Assembly (NCBI GenBank): GCA_019914995.1
Contig: CM034141.1
Coordinates: 6,550,001 to 6,614,000 of the forward strand
Direction: 5' to 3'
Length of the DNA: 64,000 nucleotides
Origin: Acanthochlamys bracteata
Lineage: Eukaryota > Streptophyta > Magnoliopsida > Pandanales > Velloziaceae
Shown: positions 53,201 to 64,000 of the stretch, in pieces
How the letters are laid out: every line of letters begins with the position of its first letter
How positions within the stretch are numbered: the stretch's first letter is position 1
Translations under genes and position numbers: made by a program
Notes under the pieces: model-generated
Told to the model about the DNA's origin: nothing
Databases searched by the model: none
Seen by the model: the letters and a program-made list of their open reading frames with translations, nothing else

Positions 53201-54710
53201 CCTAGCTGTACCACAACAAATAATAGAATTTCTCGAATCTGTTGTATTCTGTAATTCTCCCTTACCAGCTTCCTGTTAGGAGGATGGTTAAATTTGCAAG
53301 TCATCCCGAATCTACAGAGGCCAGTCCTGATGTAATAAGCACAGTCTGGCTGCCCTGAACGCTCGGGATAGGGTCCAGGTTGCATGCTTTCACTTCCTCT
53401 CAAACTCATATAATACATTGTCTCTGTAACATAATTGAAAATCATATATGCATTTCTCAAAGAAAAAGGTACAAACAAATCCACAGCAGTATATACAAGT
53501 ATCAAAACAGGGTTCCTCAGAGTTAGTAATTACCATACAAATTGAAGATACATGACATGCGAAATAGTGATTGCTAAACTACGAGGAAAGAACATGAAGT
53601 TTACAAAACGTAGTGTCCCAAACCTTTACTATAATTTCATACAAATAGAATATAAGATGAAGGCATTCCGACATCACTTAGACCTAACTTTGAGCTTTGT
53701 GACGTATAATCCAAAGGTATATAGTGCAGGTAGAAAAATCAAACTAACAAACACAAGAAATACCGAATTTGATGCTATAGCATCACACTCCCTGGATCAC
53801 TAGCCAAAATAGGCAAGAATGCAGCTAATGCATTATGGAAAACATCATCTCCCAGAACTACCGGCACTTTCAGGTTACGAAACTTACATAGAAAAGAAGG
53901 AACTTTTCATTGATCGGAACGATGAAGATAAAAGATATAGTTCTACAATGATCCAGTTGTAAAAGATACCTCATCCTTCATTGATCACAAATCATGGAAA
54001 AAACAGGCTTTCTTCTGGTGGAACTTTCATGTTGCTCCATTCATTTTGGCATGGCGATATACTCTAAAGCATTCACGCAAATACCCGAAACGATAAGAAA
54101 ATTGTTAAATGCAACAAAGAGATTTTGAGTGTAGCAGGCTTGCAATTTCCCCTCTACCCAAGGAAAAAGAAAGATTAATCCTTGTTGAGATAGAATCTCT
54201 TGCAAAAACAACTAAATTTCCACCGATTTCCATAAATTGCTCTCCTTACCTTTGTTTTCTAATCACTACACTAAAATGTGAACAATTCCTCTTCCCCCAA
54301 CGTTAAAAGAACAAACAATCCAGACCAAATTCAAATTACAAATCAAATCTTTCTAGCAAAAAACCGAAATTGACACCGATCCTTTGTTAATCTGACTACA
54401 TATCGACGCCATTGCGATATCTTTCCTATTTCCATAAAACCAATGAAACATACTTCAGTCTTCGCCAAGATTGCAACATATATTATATTTAGCTGCCCCT
54501 CTTCAAAGAGATGAAAGATTGAAAAGTTAAGCTTAACAAAAAAATTGAAACTAACTAACCATCATCAACGAGAAACTGCGGCGGCAGAGGGGCAGCAGGG
54601 GCAGCCGCAGCGTTGGAAGAGGAAGAAGGGGACGGTGAGCCGTCCGTGGTCACGTGCACGGCACGTGATCCTCCGGCGTGCGATTGGATCCCTGCTTCGG
54701 TGAAGTCCAT
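50283..54710 (-). CDS. Five-finger CCCH zinc-finger protein (ZFN type)
   Basis: A plant ZFN-type CCCH protein, expected to bind nucleic acid (RNA or DNA). Seven exons join in frame: 54560-54710, 53266-53423, 52752-52814, 52513-52632, 52061-52354, 51030-51359 and 50283-50576, giving 469 residues, typical of ZFN1-like proteins. Five C-x8-C-x5-C-x3-H fingers occur as a triplet and a pair: [20 protein letters not shown] in exon 2, [20 protein letters not shown] split between exons 3 and 4, [20 protein letters not shown] in exon 5, [20 protein letters not shown] in exon 6 and [20 protein letters not shown] in exon 7. Each finger is preceded by a PERxGxPxC-like or PLRPxExxC linker. The N-terminus is Ser/Ala/Pro-rich, the stretch between fingers 3 and 4 is Gln/Ser/Pro-rich, and the tail is acidic (GDEIVEDEG). 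The start lies after a GA/CT-rich leader. Confidence 0.95.
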
Positions 54711-55600
54711 GTGCCATCACCGTTGCTTCTTTCCAATCTCCCCCACCACCACCACCTCCTTCCCCATTCTTCTTCTCCTTCTTCTTCTTCTTCGGTATTG
54801 CTTCTTCTTGAATCCTTCTGGTTCTTGTTCTTCTTCTTTTAGAGAAAGAAAGGACGAGAGAGAGAGTGGGAGATAGATTCTCCTCTCCACACGCGCGAAG
54901 GAGAGAAGAGAGAGAGAGAGAAGAAAAACTAAAAGAGAAAGAAAATAAAAGAGAAAAGAATAATAAGAGGTAGGCAGCCAGCCGGTCTCAACTAGCCAAT
55001 CGTTTCTTTTCCTTAGCCTCTCAATCCTTTTTTCTCCTTTTCTTAGCTGTTTTTTTTTAACAATTTAACAGTAAGAATTTTGATTTTGGATTTTATTCGT
55101 TTACCTAGATTATGCCAAATTATTATTATTCCATATTAAAAATATGGACCGATCTCATTTTTCTATAAATTAGAAAGAAATATGATTTTAGAATGATGAA
55201 AATAACTATTTTTAGTAAAATATATTTTAAATGTGAAATAATAATATTATTTAGCATTCTTTATGGTAAAAAATCACTAGGAAAAGAACAATTTAGAAAG
55301 TCAAAAGGTATGAGACTCATATTATTTTTCTATTTCGTTCATACAAACAGAATAGAAAAGTTCTTTTTTTTTTTTGTTTTTTTGGACCGTGCCACTTACT
55401 ACTTTCCTTAAAGTAACCCAGGCTATTCTACAAGACTTTAGTAGGCCGGCCTTTAAACAAATACGTAGGCCTGTTAAAGTATGAAGGCCCAGCTCAGTTC
55501 ATAACCTTATTTTCCCCAAATCTCTCGATTTTCCTTTTTCCCTCCGTTTTATTTATTTATTTATTTTTCTTTCCTCAGTCGAGCGAAAGCAAAAGCAACA
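54711..55600. other. Divergent promoter region between CCCH gene and LSM2 relic
   Basis: Begins with the CT/TTC-rich leader of the minus-strand CCCH gene (a TTC run at about 54770-54792 and GA-rich DNA to 54960), then an AT-rich stretch, and ends with a CT-rich leader before the LSM2 ATG. No coding frame is supported. Confidence 0.6.
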
Positions 55601-56817
55601 ATGGTAAGCGCTCGATCTCGTCTTCATTTTCAAAATGTTATCGTAATAATTTCTGATGTTATTCTTGTCTCAATCTATGATCTCTACTCCATTTCTCGAC
55701 GTTTTTTTTCTTTCTTATTTTTTGTTGAATATTTTTGGATTGATTTGGTGTTCGTTGTTCAAATTATAGAGAATCTACGAATATTTCTTCTACTTCTTAG
55801 CAGTAGACTTTAGATTCTCTTTTTGATTGTTTTTGGCAACGCTTTTGTGGTTCTTTATTCCAAGTTTTGTTGATTAGCTGTTAGTTAATTGTCTGATCTG
55901 TAGAACACGATTTGGTTCTGTCATTTCGCTTCTTGTTTCAGGTTGATGTGTTTTATAGGTCGTTCGATTGTTTTTAGTTTGTTAAGATTATGATCCAGTA
56001 TGTTATACTAGTTAGTTCTGATCTATATTAGTTTGCTTTCGTCAAAATTCTGCTTGCGGTGGATTTCGTTTTTCAGGTTATAGCTCATTGTGCTATTTAT
56101 TCTGTTTGTTTGCTTGCTGCAGTTGTTCTTCTCCTATTTCAAGGAGTTGGTAGGCAAGGAAGTGGTAGTGGAGCTGAATAATGATTTGGCGATCCATCCA
56201 AGGTATACTTCATTCGGTGGATCAGTACCTCAACATCAAACTAGAGAATACTGGTGTTGTTGATCAGGACAAGTATCCACACATGGTAAGCAGCTGCCTC
56301 ATCTCTTCTTGTTTTTACCCTTTATTTATTCACTATAAATGTCAATTTTGCATCAGACTTAGTATTGTATTGGACTTTAGAAGATACTAGTAGTTGAATG
56401 GTTTAGCCATATGGTGAGATTATCTGTTAGAACAGTGCCTGAGCTCCTTCCTCAAATGTTCTTTTATAAGTTTCACTGAAGTGGTCAGGTGCGTTTTATA
56501 AGAACTTACTTGGAACAGAATTACTGTTTTATGCATGCTGTAACTAAGGGAATTACTGTTTAATAAGAAATCACTCAAATGTGATTCTTCTCAAATAATT
56601 CCTATGAATGACCTTTATGAATTTCGGGAGGAACCAAGTACAGTTTATAATTTAACCTATTTGGTGATTATCAATGCAGCTTTCAGTTAGAAATTGCTTC
56701 ATCAGGGGATCAGTAGTGAGATATGTTCAGCTTCCTCCAGACGTTGTGGATATCGATATTCTCCATGATGCTACAAGAGAGAAGCTAGAGGAGGTTGATT
56801 ATCATATCCTCACCTAG
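55601..56817 (+). pseudogene. LSM2: LSM2 (U6 snRNA-associated Sm-like protein) copy with frameshifts
   Basis: Functional LSM2 is a roughly 93-residue subunit of the LSM2-8 (U6 snRNP) and LSM1-7 (mRNA decay) rings. Here exon 1 is only the ATG (55601-55603) before GTAAGC. Exon 2 starts at 56123 and reads LFFSYFKELVGKEVVVELNN... as expected, but four extra bases (CCAA, 56198-56201) interrupt the codons for IHG, so the following GILHSVDQYLNIKLENT runs in another frame up to 56285 (donor GTAAGC). The last exon starts at 56680 (LSVRNCFIRGSVVRYVQL). Near its end one base is missing in the ATRRE region, so the expected GGTTGA stop is out of frame and reading continues to TAG at 56815-56817. Intron positions are kept, so it arose by segmental duplication or in-place decay, not retroposition. 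An N-truncated product starting at 56181 cannot be excluded. Confidence 0.78.
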
Positions 56818-58069
56818 AAATTTCCCATGGCAGTATCCGTGAGGTCTTTTGGTTAGCTAAGCGGAGCTTCCATATCTGACTCTTGTCAAAGGAAAACCAT
56901 AAAATCAATACTTCTTGCATTTTGTGTGTTTTAAGCGGTTGATGACTATGTATTGGGGCCTATGCTACTTGTGTGTTTATCTGGAGCATATTGTTGCGGG
57001 TCTAGACTTGCACTTTAGCTCTTGTGACATTTGGTCACACTTTTTGTGGTTGGGCTAGTCTATTCTCTAAAATAGTTATTGAAGATAGCTTAAAAATTTG
57101 GTGGTTGAAGGGAACTTGAGGGGAAAAGAGAAACAACACTCAGAAAGAAGCTTTGGAAGGAAAGCTTTTATAAAGAGTGGTTTGGTTACGATTCTTACAT
57201 TTTGTTACAAGTTGGTTCCACAATGCCACGCTAGTCTATTTTCTGGTAGAAATTATTTTGATAGAATAGTAGAGATCACATTTTAAAGAAGGTTCTTTCA
57301 AAATATTTCTTACAAAATATTTTTATATTCAAAATTCTAGTATGTTTATAAAAATATTTTGAACGTATTTAGAGTATTTTATTCTACTCTAAAATTGCCT
57401 TATATAAGTTACTTTGGGAGAATCTTAAAAAGCGAAAGAGATAGGGAGAGAATCCAACATAAGCATATCTGACAATGTATACAAGCAAGGTGGTATGCCA
57501 GTGAAAATCTTCCTATGAATTGGATCTATGTAAATGTAACTAGCGAGACTGTAAACCTGATATTGAGATTGGATCTCGTAATGGTTCCACTATGTTGTCT
57601 ATGAAGAGTTGCTCTCATGGAACCCTGAGAAAAATACTAATCCTTTACCCCACACAGTGTCTCATACCCATGATTTTATATTTTTAAGTCTTAAATTCAA
57701 ATCTAAATCTAAAACGTAGGAAAATTGTACAGTTCAATTTGCAAGTACTCTGATATCTAAGAATCTTGGAGCCAAGACGTACGAGCATTATCTCACAGAT
57801 CATATGGCATTGAAAAGACATTCATTGCAGCAGTTGCCCTCGACAAAATTTGCAATTCTTCCTAAACATATGTAGTTTTACCAAAAAGAGGAATTCATCC
57901 AAAATAAACTTTCAACCTGAATGAAACTTCTCCAAAAAGGACTTCCACTCTAATGAAATGTTTTAAGATTCAAAAGAGAATCAAAACTCCTGAAAAGAAA
58001 AGTTCACCTGTCAAAAGTATTCCTAAAGTTTGATGCTTATCCGCATTTCTGAAATATCACAAGACTTGA
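56818..58069. other. Spacer between LSM2 and RPS5 relics
   Basis: No coding exon was recognised. The last LSM2 exon and the RPS5 relic face each other (convergent). The first 200 bases would be the former LSM2 3' UTR. Confidence 0.5.
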
Positions 58070-59883
<1,814 letters not shown>

Positions 59884-60651
59884 TGGTATAGCTCGAAACG
59901 AGAGAGAGAGAGAGAGCAGAAGTTTCACAGAAAGCGCGACAAGAATGGGAGTGCCACTATTTGGAAAACAGGTTCCCGCTAGGGGTTTTCAGGAATTTAT
60001 AGGAAAAAGATCTAGCTGTAGAATGTGCGCTGAAACTATTTAACTCCCATATTTAACTGGTTGGCTCAAGCTTTTAATGGGCTTGGCCTGGTTAAGAAAC
60101 TCAGGCCTTTCTTATTGAGCTTGAAGGCTATGGCCTACGGGCTCATTTAGGAAGCATTTCGTTCAAAATTTATTTTTAATTTTTTAATTTATATTTTTAA
60201 ATATATATTTTATAAGTATTTAAAATTATTTTTTTAAAAATTTAAAAAACGTACAAAAATTTTACATAAAATAAATAAAATAAAAAAACCTTTTATTTTA
60301 GAAAAATTTATTTCATACACCATCTCAAAACGGCAGCATAAGAAATTTGGCGTGCGTGGGATTACTGTAATTATATGGAAAACTATTCTGGCATTTTCTT
60401 CATTACACCGCAACAGCTGGTTCCCGCGTCAATGATAGGGCCCGCTAATCATTAATTTGTAACAATTGCCATTTGTGCGTTATCTAAAGATCCAAGTAGT
60501 CTCGATTTCTCGCCGGTGGACGGGGGCTGGTTCTACAGTGTGATCTCACACAAAACTACCCTGAGTTTTCTTCAAATTTTACGATATCTGCCATCAAGAC
60601 CTCTGCTACGTTGAAGATCTGAGAAATCTTTCTTTCTACAGATTTAATTCA
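59884..60651. other. Intergenic region between RPS5 relic and GDT1-like gene
   Basis: Holds the former RPS5 leader, including a GA run at about 59900-59917, then an AT-rich dispersed repeat (60145-60335), and the promoter and leader of the plus-strand transporter gene. Confidence 0.55.
60145..60335. repeat. Dispersed AT-rich repeat copy upstream of GDT1-like gene
   Basis: Starts near GGCTCATTTAGGAAGC and ends near CACCATCTCAAAACGGC, with the family core in the same order as the copies at 12.4, 23.6 and 34.7 kb. It lies about 320 bp upstream of the transporter ATG. Confidence 0.55.
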
Positions 60652-63600
60652 ATGAAGCTTCTCTTCTTCTTCGTTGTTGTTTCCATTATTGTCGTTGCTG
60701 CTGCCACTGCTCAGGTGAGAATTTCCAATTCTTTTTGAGAAAAAAAGAGTACTGGATTGAATTGATAAAGTGGTTTTGAAATTGTGATTGATTTTTGTTT
60801 GGTTTGGTTTCAATTACTTTGGTTTGATTGGGAAAAAAATATAACTGGATCTGTGTGGTTATGGTGCAGGAGATCAGGGGAGACGGGAATGCGTCGTCAG
60901 AGCTTGCTGTGGCGTTGGATCGCAGAACCAAGGTGAGTTTCCTTCCTTTTCAATTTCTATTGACTTTTGTCGGAAACGTGTCAGGGGAGGGCGATGATTG
61001 GCTGATTTGTTTGTTAGGCTTGTTGATATTCTGGTATTGAGTTCGCAAGTAACATTCTCAAATTGAATTTAGTTGCGGAGCCAATAGTTGTAGATTTCGT
61101 CAGTGTGAGTGTTCGTTCCATGCCTCGCAGTTAGTGGGAGTTAGTTGTAGTTTTCTGGGAATTGACGGTGTCCATTCGGATTTTGTTCTTTGTTAGTAGT
61201 GTAGGACAATGCTTGGGCTTCGTTGCTTATGCAGCTACCAAAATCCCAAGGAATTATGTCTTGTTATGAATGTTTTATTTTATCTCTAATGCTATATAAC
61301 TAGTTATTCTTAAGTACCTTTTTTTGTGATTACATGTAGATGTTTCTACGGTCATCTGGGAATGATAATGCAAGTGGAGAAGTTGGGTTTGCAGTTCAGG
61401 AAACTGGGCTGGGACTGTTTGATGCATTCTTTGCAAGTCTGTCCATAATTATTGTTAGTGAGGTGGTGCTTCCTCTGCCTTTTCTTTGTATGTGGATCAA
61501 AGTTTTGGGCAGACTCACTGCTACTGTTTCTTGTAAATATTTTTTGGCCAGATTGGAGATGAAACATTTATAATTGCAGCCCTGATGGCAATGCGCCATC
61601 CAAAAGCCACAGTTCTGTCTGGTGCCCTCACTGCCCTTGTTGTCATGACAGTAGGTCCTCTTCCCTATTGTGAATTTAGTTTCTCTAATTTGCAAGTTGG
61701 TGTAGGGCATGGCTAGCTTTCTTGCTGAAACTATCGATTTTCGTTCTGCTTTTGATATTTAAGTTTCACGGAATTTAGGTATTGTCCACTGGTCTTGGTA
61801 GGATAGTTCCCAACCTGATATCGCGAAAGCACACCAACAATGCAGCGACAGGTATTTTAAGTATTATTGTTGTTAAATCAACTGTCTCTCTTTTAGTGAT
61901 TTGGTCTTATTCATATTGATAGATATCACAGTATGGTGTTGTAGATTGTATTATTGTCGATATTATAAACATGAATACTTGTATCAGCTGCAAAATGAAC
62001 TTTTCCAATTATTGGATGTTTTCTTATATATCTACTTGATTGTTGTATAGAAGATACGTCTTCCAGATGATAACTTGAGGTGTTTCTTGACCAGTTGATG
62101 CCTCTGTCATATTTTCTAATCACATAAATTGCAGTGCATTTTTACTAAGTTCTCTTCTGTGATTGTAGTTCTTTACGCATTCTTTGGGGTTCGCTTGCTG
62201 TATATTGCCTGGAGAGCTAGTTCAAAGGCTTCACAGAAAGAGGAAATAGAAGAAGTATGTGTCCCTTTTTTCCCCCTTTACCTATATTGTTGTTGTTATT
62301 CTTGATTACTTGTAGCATATTTTTATGGTTCATGTTTGAGCAATGTATCATTTATCATGGAGAAGTGGATGATATGCTGTGATAGCATAATCTCTTACAA
62401 ATTGACAACCGAGATGGCCACATTGCCAAATGGCCACATTGAGCTTGTTAGGCTATAATGAAATATGCAATAGGGAAAGCCTAAGATTGCTGAATGAATA
62501 GGCGAAACATTGATGTGGACAGTCTACTTGTTAGTATACACTTGTTCCAACTGCATGAAAGGTGTTTGCGTTGCACTTATCATGCCATCATGCTCTTAAT
62601 AACTCCACAGGGAATAGGAAGCTGTTCATCTTATCCCTCAATGTGTAATCTCAAACAAGGGTCAGAATGAAACTTGTGAATTGTTTTATTTAAACTATAT
62701 GCTTAATTTGAACGGTGGTATCCCGAAACTGTTCGAGGATAAATAAGTAGATCTGAAGTTAGAGTGCTTGTTTGTTACATGTACGAATATGTGATGAGAA
62801 TCACGTATGCCCTTTAGGGTTATCCGCTATTCCAACTAACTGCATAGACTAATTCTTTAAACTTTGCGAAGGTAGAAGAGAAGCTTCAGGGAGGACAAGG
62901 AAAGTCTACAGTTCGGCGCTACTTTTCGAGATTCTGCACACCAATATTTTTAGAGGTACAGAGTACCTTTTTGCTTGGGATGATACCATATTGCACTGTA
63001 TTATAAGGATTCTGCTGACATCAATGATTGTTTTAATGATTGCTTCCTATCACTAAAAAGCATCGTTCATGCAGGCAACACTATGTTGGTAGTGGCATCT
63101 AATGTTCCTTTTTCTTTCTTTGCAGTCTTTCATTTTGACCTTTTTGGCTGAATGGGGGGATCGTAGTCAGATAGCAACTATCGCGGTAAGCTTCTCTTCC
63201 CCAGATGTAGTGAGTAGTCTTGTCTAAACGCATGCGTATGTTACATTTTTGTCTTTGCCATGAGTTGAGTAGCTATATCGAGCCTCCAAGTTGGGTTAGG
63301 CTCTCGAGTTAGTAGCGGAACGACTTAGGAACAATGCCTAAATAAAAAACAGGCTAGCTAATTTAGAAATGACCAGCAATTCGTTTTGGGTTGGACCAAA
63401 TGAGCACTGATTTGGTGGGCTTCACAATCCACGCCTGTTAATAAGCCCACATTGGTTAGGTGCTGGAATTGACATTTGTTTATATGTGGGAGATGTTAAC
63501 TTTTAAATAATTGGCCAATCATTTTATTTTAGAGACTCAATTCTACAATTGTATTAAAGTCCGGTGGAGTGGAGCCATCCAAGCGTGTTGTTTGGGAGAA

Positions 63601-64000
63601 ATTATTGGCGTCTATGTTAGGCTATGTTCGAATTAGTAGTGGATATGTTTAGAAATAGTGTGCAAGTGAAAAACTGGCTAGCCAACTTGAAGGTGGCTAT
63701 CAATTCGTTTTGGACTGAGCTAAGTGGGCCTTAGCTTGGTGGCTTAACAATCTACCCCATCCCCCATCTCCCCCTAGTTTCACATTGGATGGGTGCTTGG
63801 AATGAGCATGTGCTTGTATATGGGAGATGCTAATCTGTAAGTAGTTGGTCAATTATTTTAACGGGATTCAATCCTGCAACTACTTAGAAACTAAATTTCT
63901 ACACACTAAAGATGTGCACTTGCTCATTTGTCGTAATCTAAGCTGATTTTGAAATTTCAGATTCATAATACCTAGGCTTCAGCTTAACAAGGCAACTAAA
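60652..64000 (+). CDS. PML3: GDT1-like (UPF0016/PML) cation transporter, 3' end outside window
   Basis: A Mn2+/Ca2+ transporter of the GDT1 family; similarity is closest to GDT1-like protein 3, a Golgi member in Arabidopsis. Eight exons join in frame: 60652-60714, 60870-60932, 61340-61462, 61552-61650, 61779-61851, 62169-62254, 62872-62955 and 63126-63185, giving 217 residues so far. A signal peptide (residues 1-21, ending AAATAQ) precedes a variable luminal stretch. The first cluster motif is E83-x-G-D-x-T88 (SEIGDETFIIAALMAMRHPKA, split by an intron after E83), and the second is E206-x-G-D-R-S211 (AEWGDRSQIATIA). These two E-x-G-D motifs form the cation site in this family. An acidic/basic loop (KEEIEEVEEKLQGGQGK) separates the halves. 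About 75 residues are expected in exons beyond 64000. The intron after 63185 is at least 815 bases long and contains a TRIM. Confidence 0.92.
63274..63878 (+). mobile_element. TRIM: miniature LTR retrotransposon, copy B
   Basis: Two diverged direct repeats of about 270 bp lie at about 63274-63543 and 63610-63878. They share ordered words such as TTAGTAG, GGCTAGC, CAATTCGTTTTGG, GGGAGATG and TTCAAT/CTCAAT...CA. The first ends TTCTACA and is followed by TTGTATTAAAGTCCGG, a worn Met-type primer site. The interior CGTGTTGTTTGGGAG is nearly the same as CGTGTTGCTGTGGGAG in the copy at 22.0-22.7 kb (minus strand), so both are one family. It sits in an intron of the GDT1-like gene, in sense orientation. 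Confidence 0.7.

Noticed and set aside
56181-56285. An alternative LSM2 start giving an intact N-truncated protein
   Set aside because: The frame from this ATG retains LHSVDQYLNIKLENT onward but lacks the first strands of the Sm fold, and the frame upstream encodes the genuine N-terminus. I prefer a frameshifted relic but leave the truncated product as a possibility.
59897-59920. GA-rich runs at 31.3, 37.95, 54.9 and 59.9 kb as functional GAGA elements
   Set aside because: They sit in leaders or introns where GA/CT microsatellites are common in plants, and nothing else in the sequence supports a regulatory role.

Overview
This window is nuclear DNA from a flowering plant, most likely a eudicot. 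The genes have short exons bounded by GT/AG introns, the intergenic DNA is very AT-rich, and every recognisable protein has a plant-type architecture (UDP-glucuronate 4-epimerase, NINJA/AFP-type EAR repressor, cytosolic acetoacetyl-CoA thiolase, five-finger ZFN CCCH protein, GDT1/PML-type transporter). Nothing bacterial, viral or organellar was seen. The species cannot be named from the sequence.

Layout. 1.2-9.3 kb, minus strand: a four-exon 14-3-3 gene, then a 13-exon acetyl-CoA C-acetyltransferase gene. 9.3-18.2 kb: a long AT-rich gene desert holding a non-autonomous hAT element with an exact 8-bp target-site duplication, plus several copies of a dispersed AT-rich repeat family. 18.3-19.7 kb, plus: intronless UDP-glucuronate 4-epimerase. 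19.7-26.9 kb: a second desert with an inverted-repeat MITE, more AT-rich repeats and a miniature LTR retrotransposon (TRIM). 26.9-31.9 kb, minus: nine-exon cyclin C. 32-36 kb: mostly unexplained, ending in an ACGT-rich promoter for a single-exon NINJA/AFP protein (plus). 38.0-40.5 kb, plus: eight-exon NIPA-type transporter. 41.5-42.5 kb, minus: a two-exon gene for a 47-residue protein. 43.1-46.3 kb, minus: FHA2-like FHA-domain protein with a Mutator-type MITE in its second intron. 46.9-49.4 kb, plus and head-to-head with FHA2: a trypsin-fold protein that appears to lack catalytic residues. 50.3-54.7 kb, minus: seven-exon ZFN-type CCCH protein. 55.6-59.9 kb: two decayed housekeeping genes, an LSM2 copy (plus) and an RPS5/uS7 copy (minus); both keep intron positions but carry frame-breaking changes. 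60.7 kb to the edge, plus: a GDT1-like (PML3-type) gene cut by the window end, with a second TRIM of the same family in its last visible intron.

The genes do not form a pathway; this is ordinary linkage of housekeeping and regulatory loci. Themes that recur are RNA metabolism and gene regulation (LSM2 copy, CCCH protein, FHA2, cyclin C, NINJA), membrane cation transport (NIPA, GDT1-like) and core metabolism (AACT for mevalonate and sterol supply, GAE for pectin precursors). The most noteworthy items are the adjacent LSM2 and RPS5 relics, the TRIM pair, the near-perfect hairpin MITE with a 9-bp duplication, the apparently catalytically dead protease-fold protein and the very short conserved-looking protein. 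I found no previously undescribed multi-gene system.
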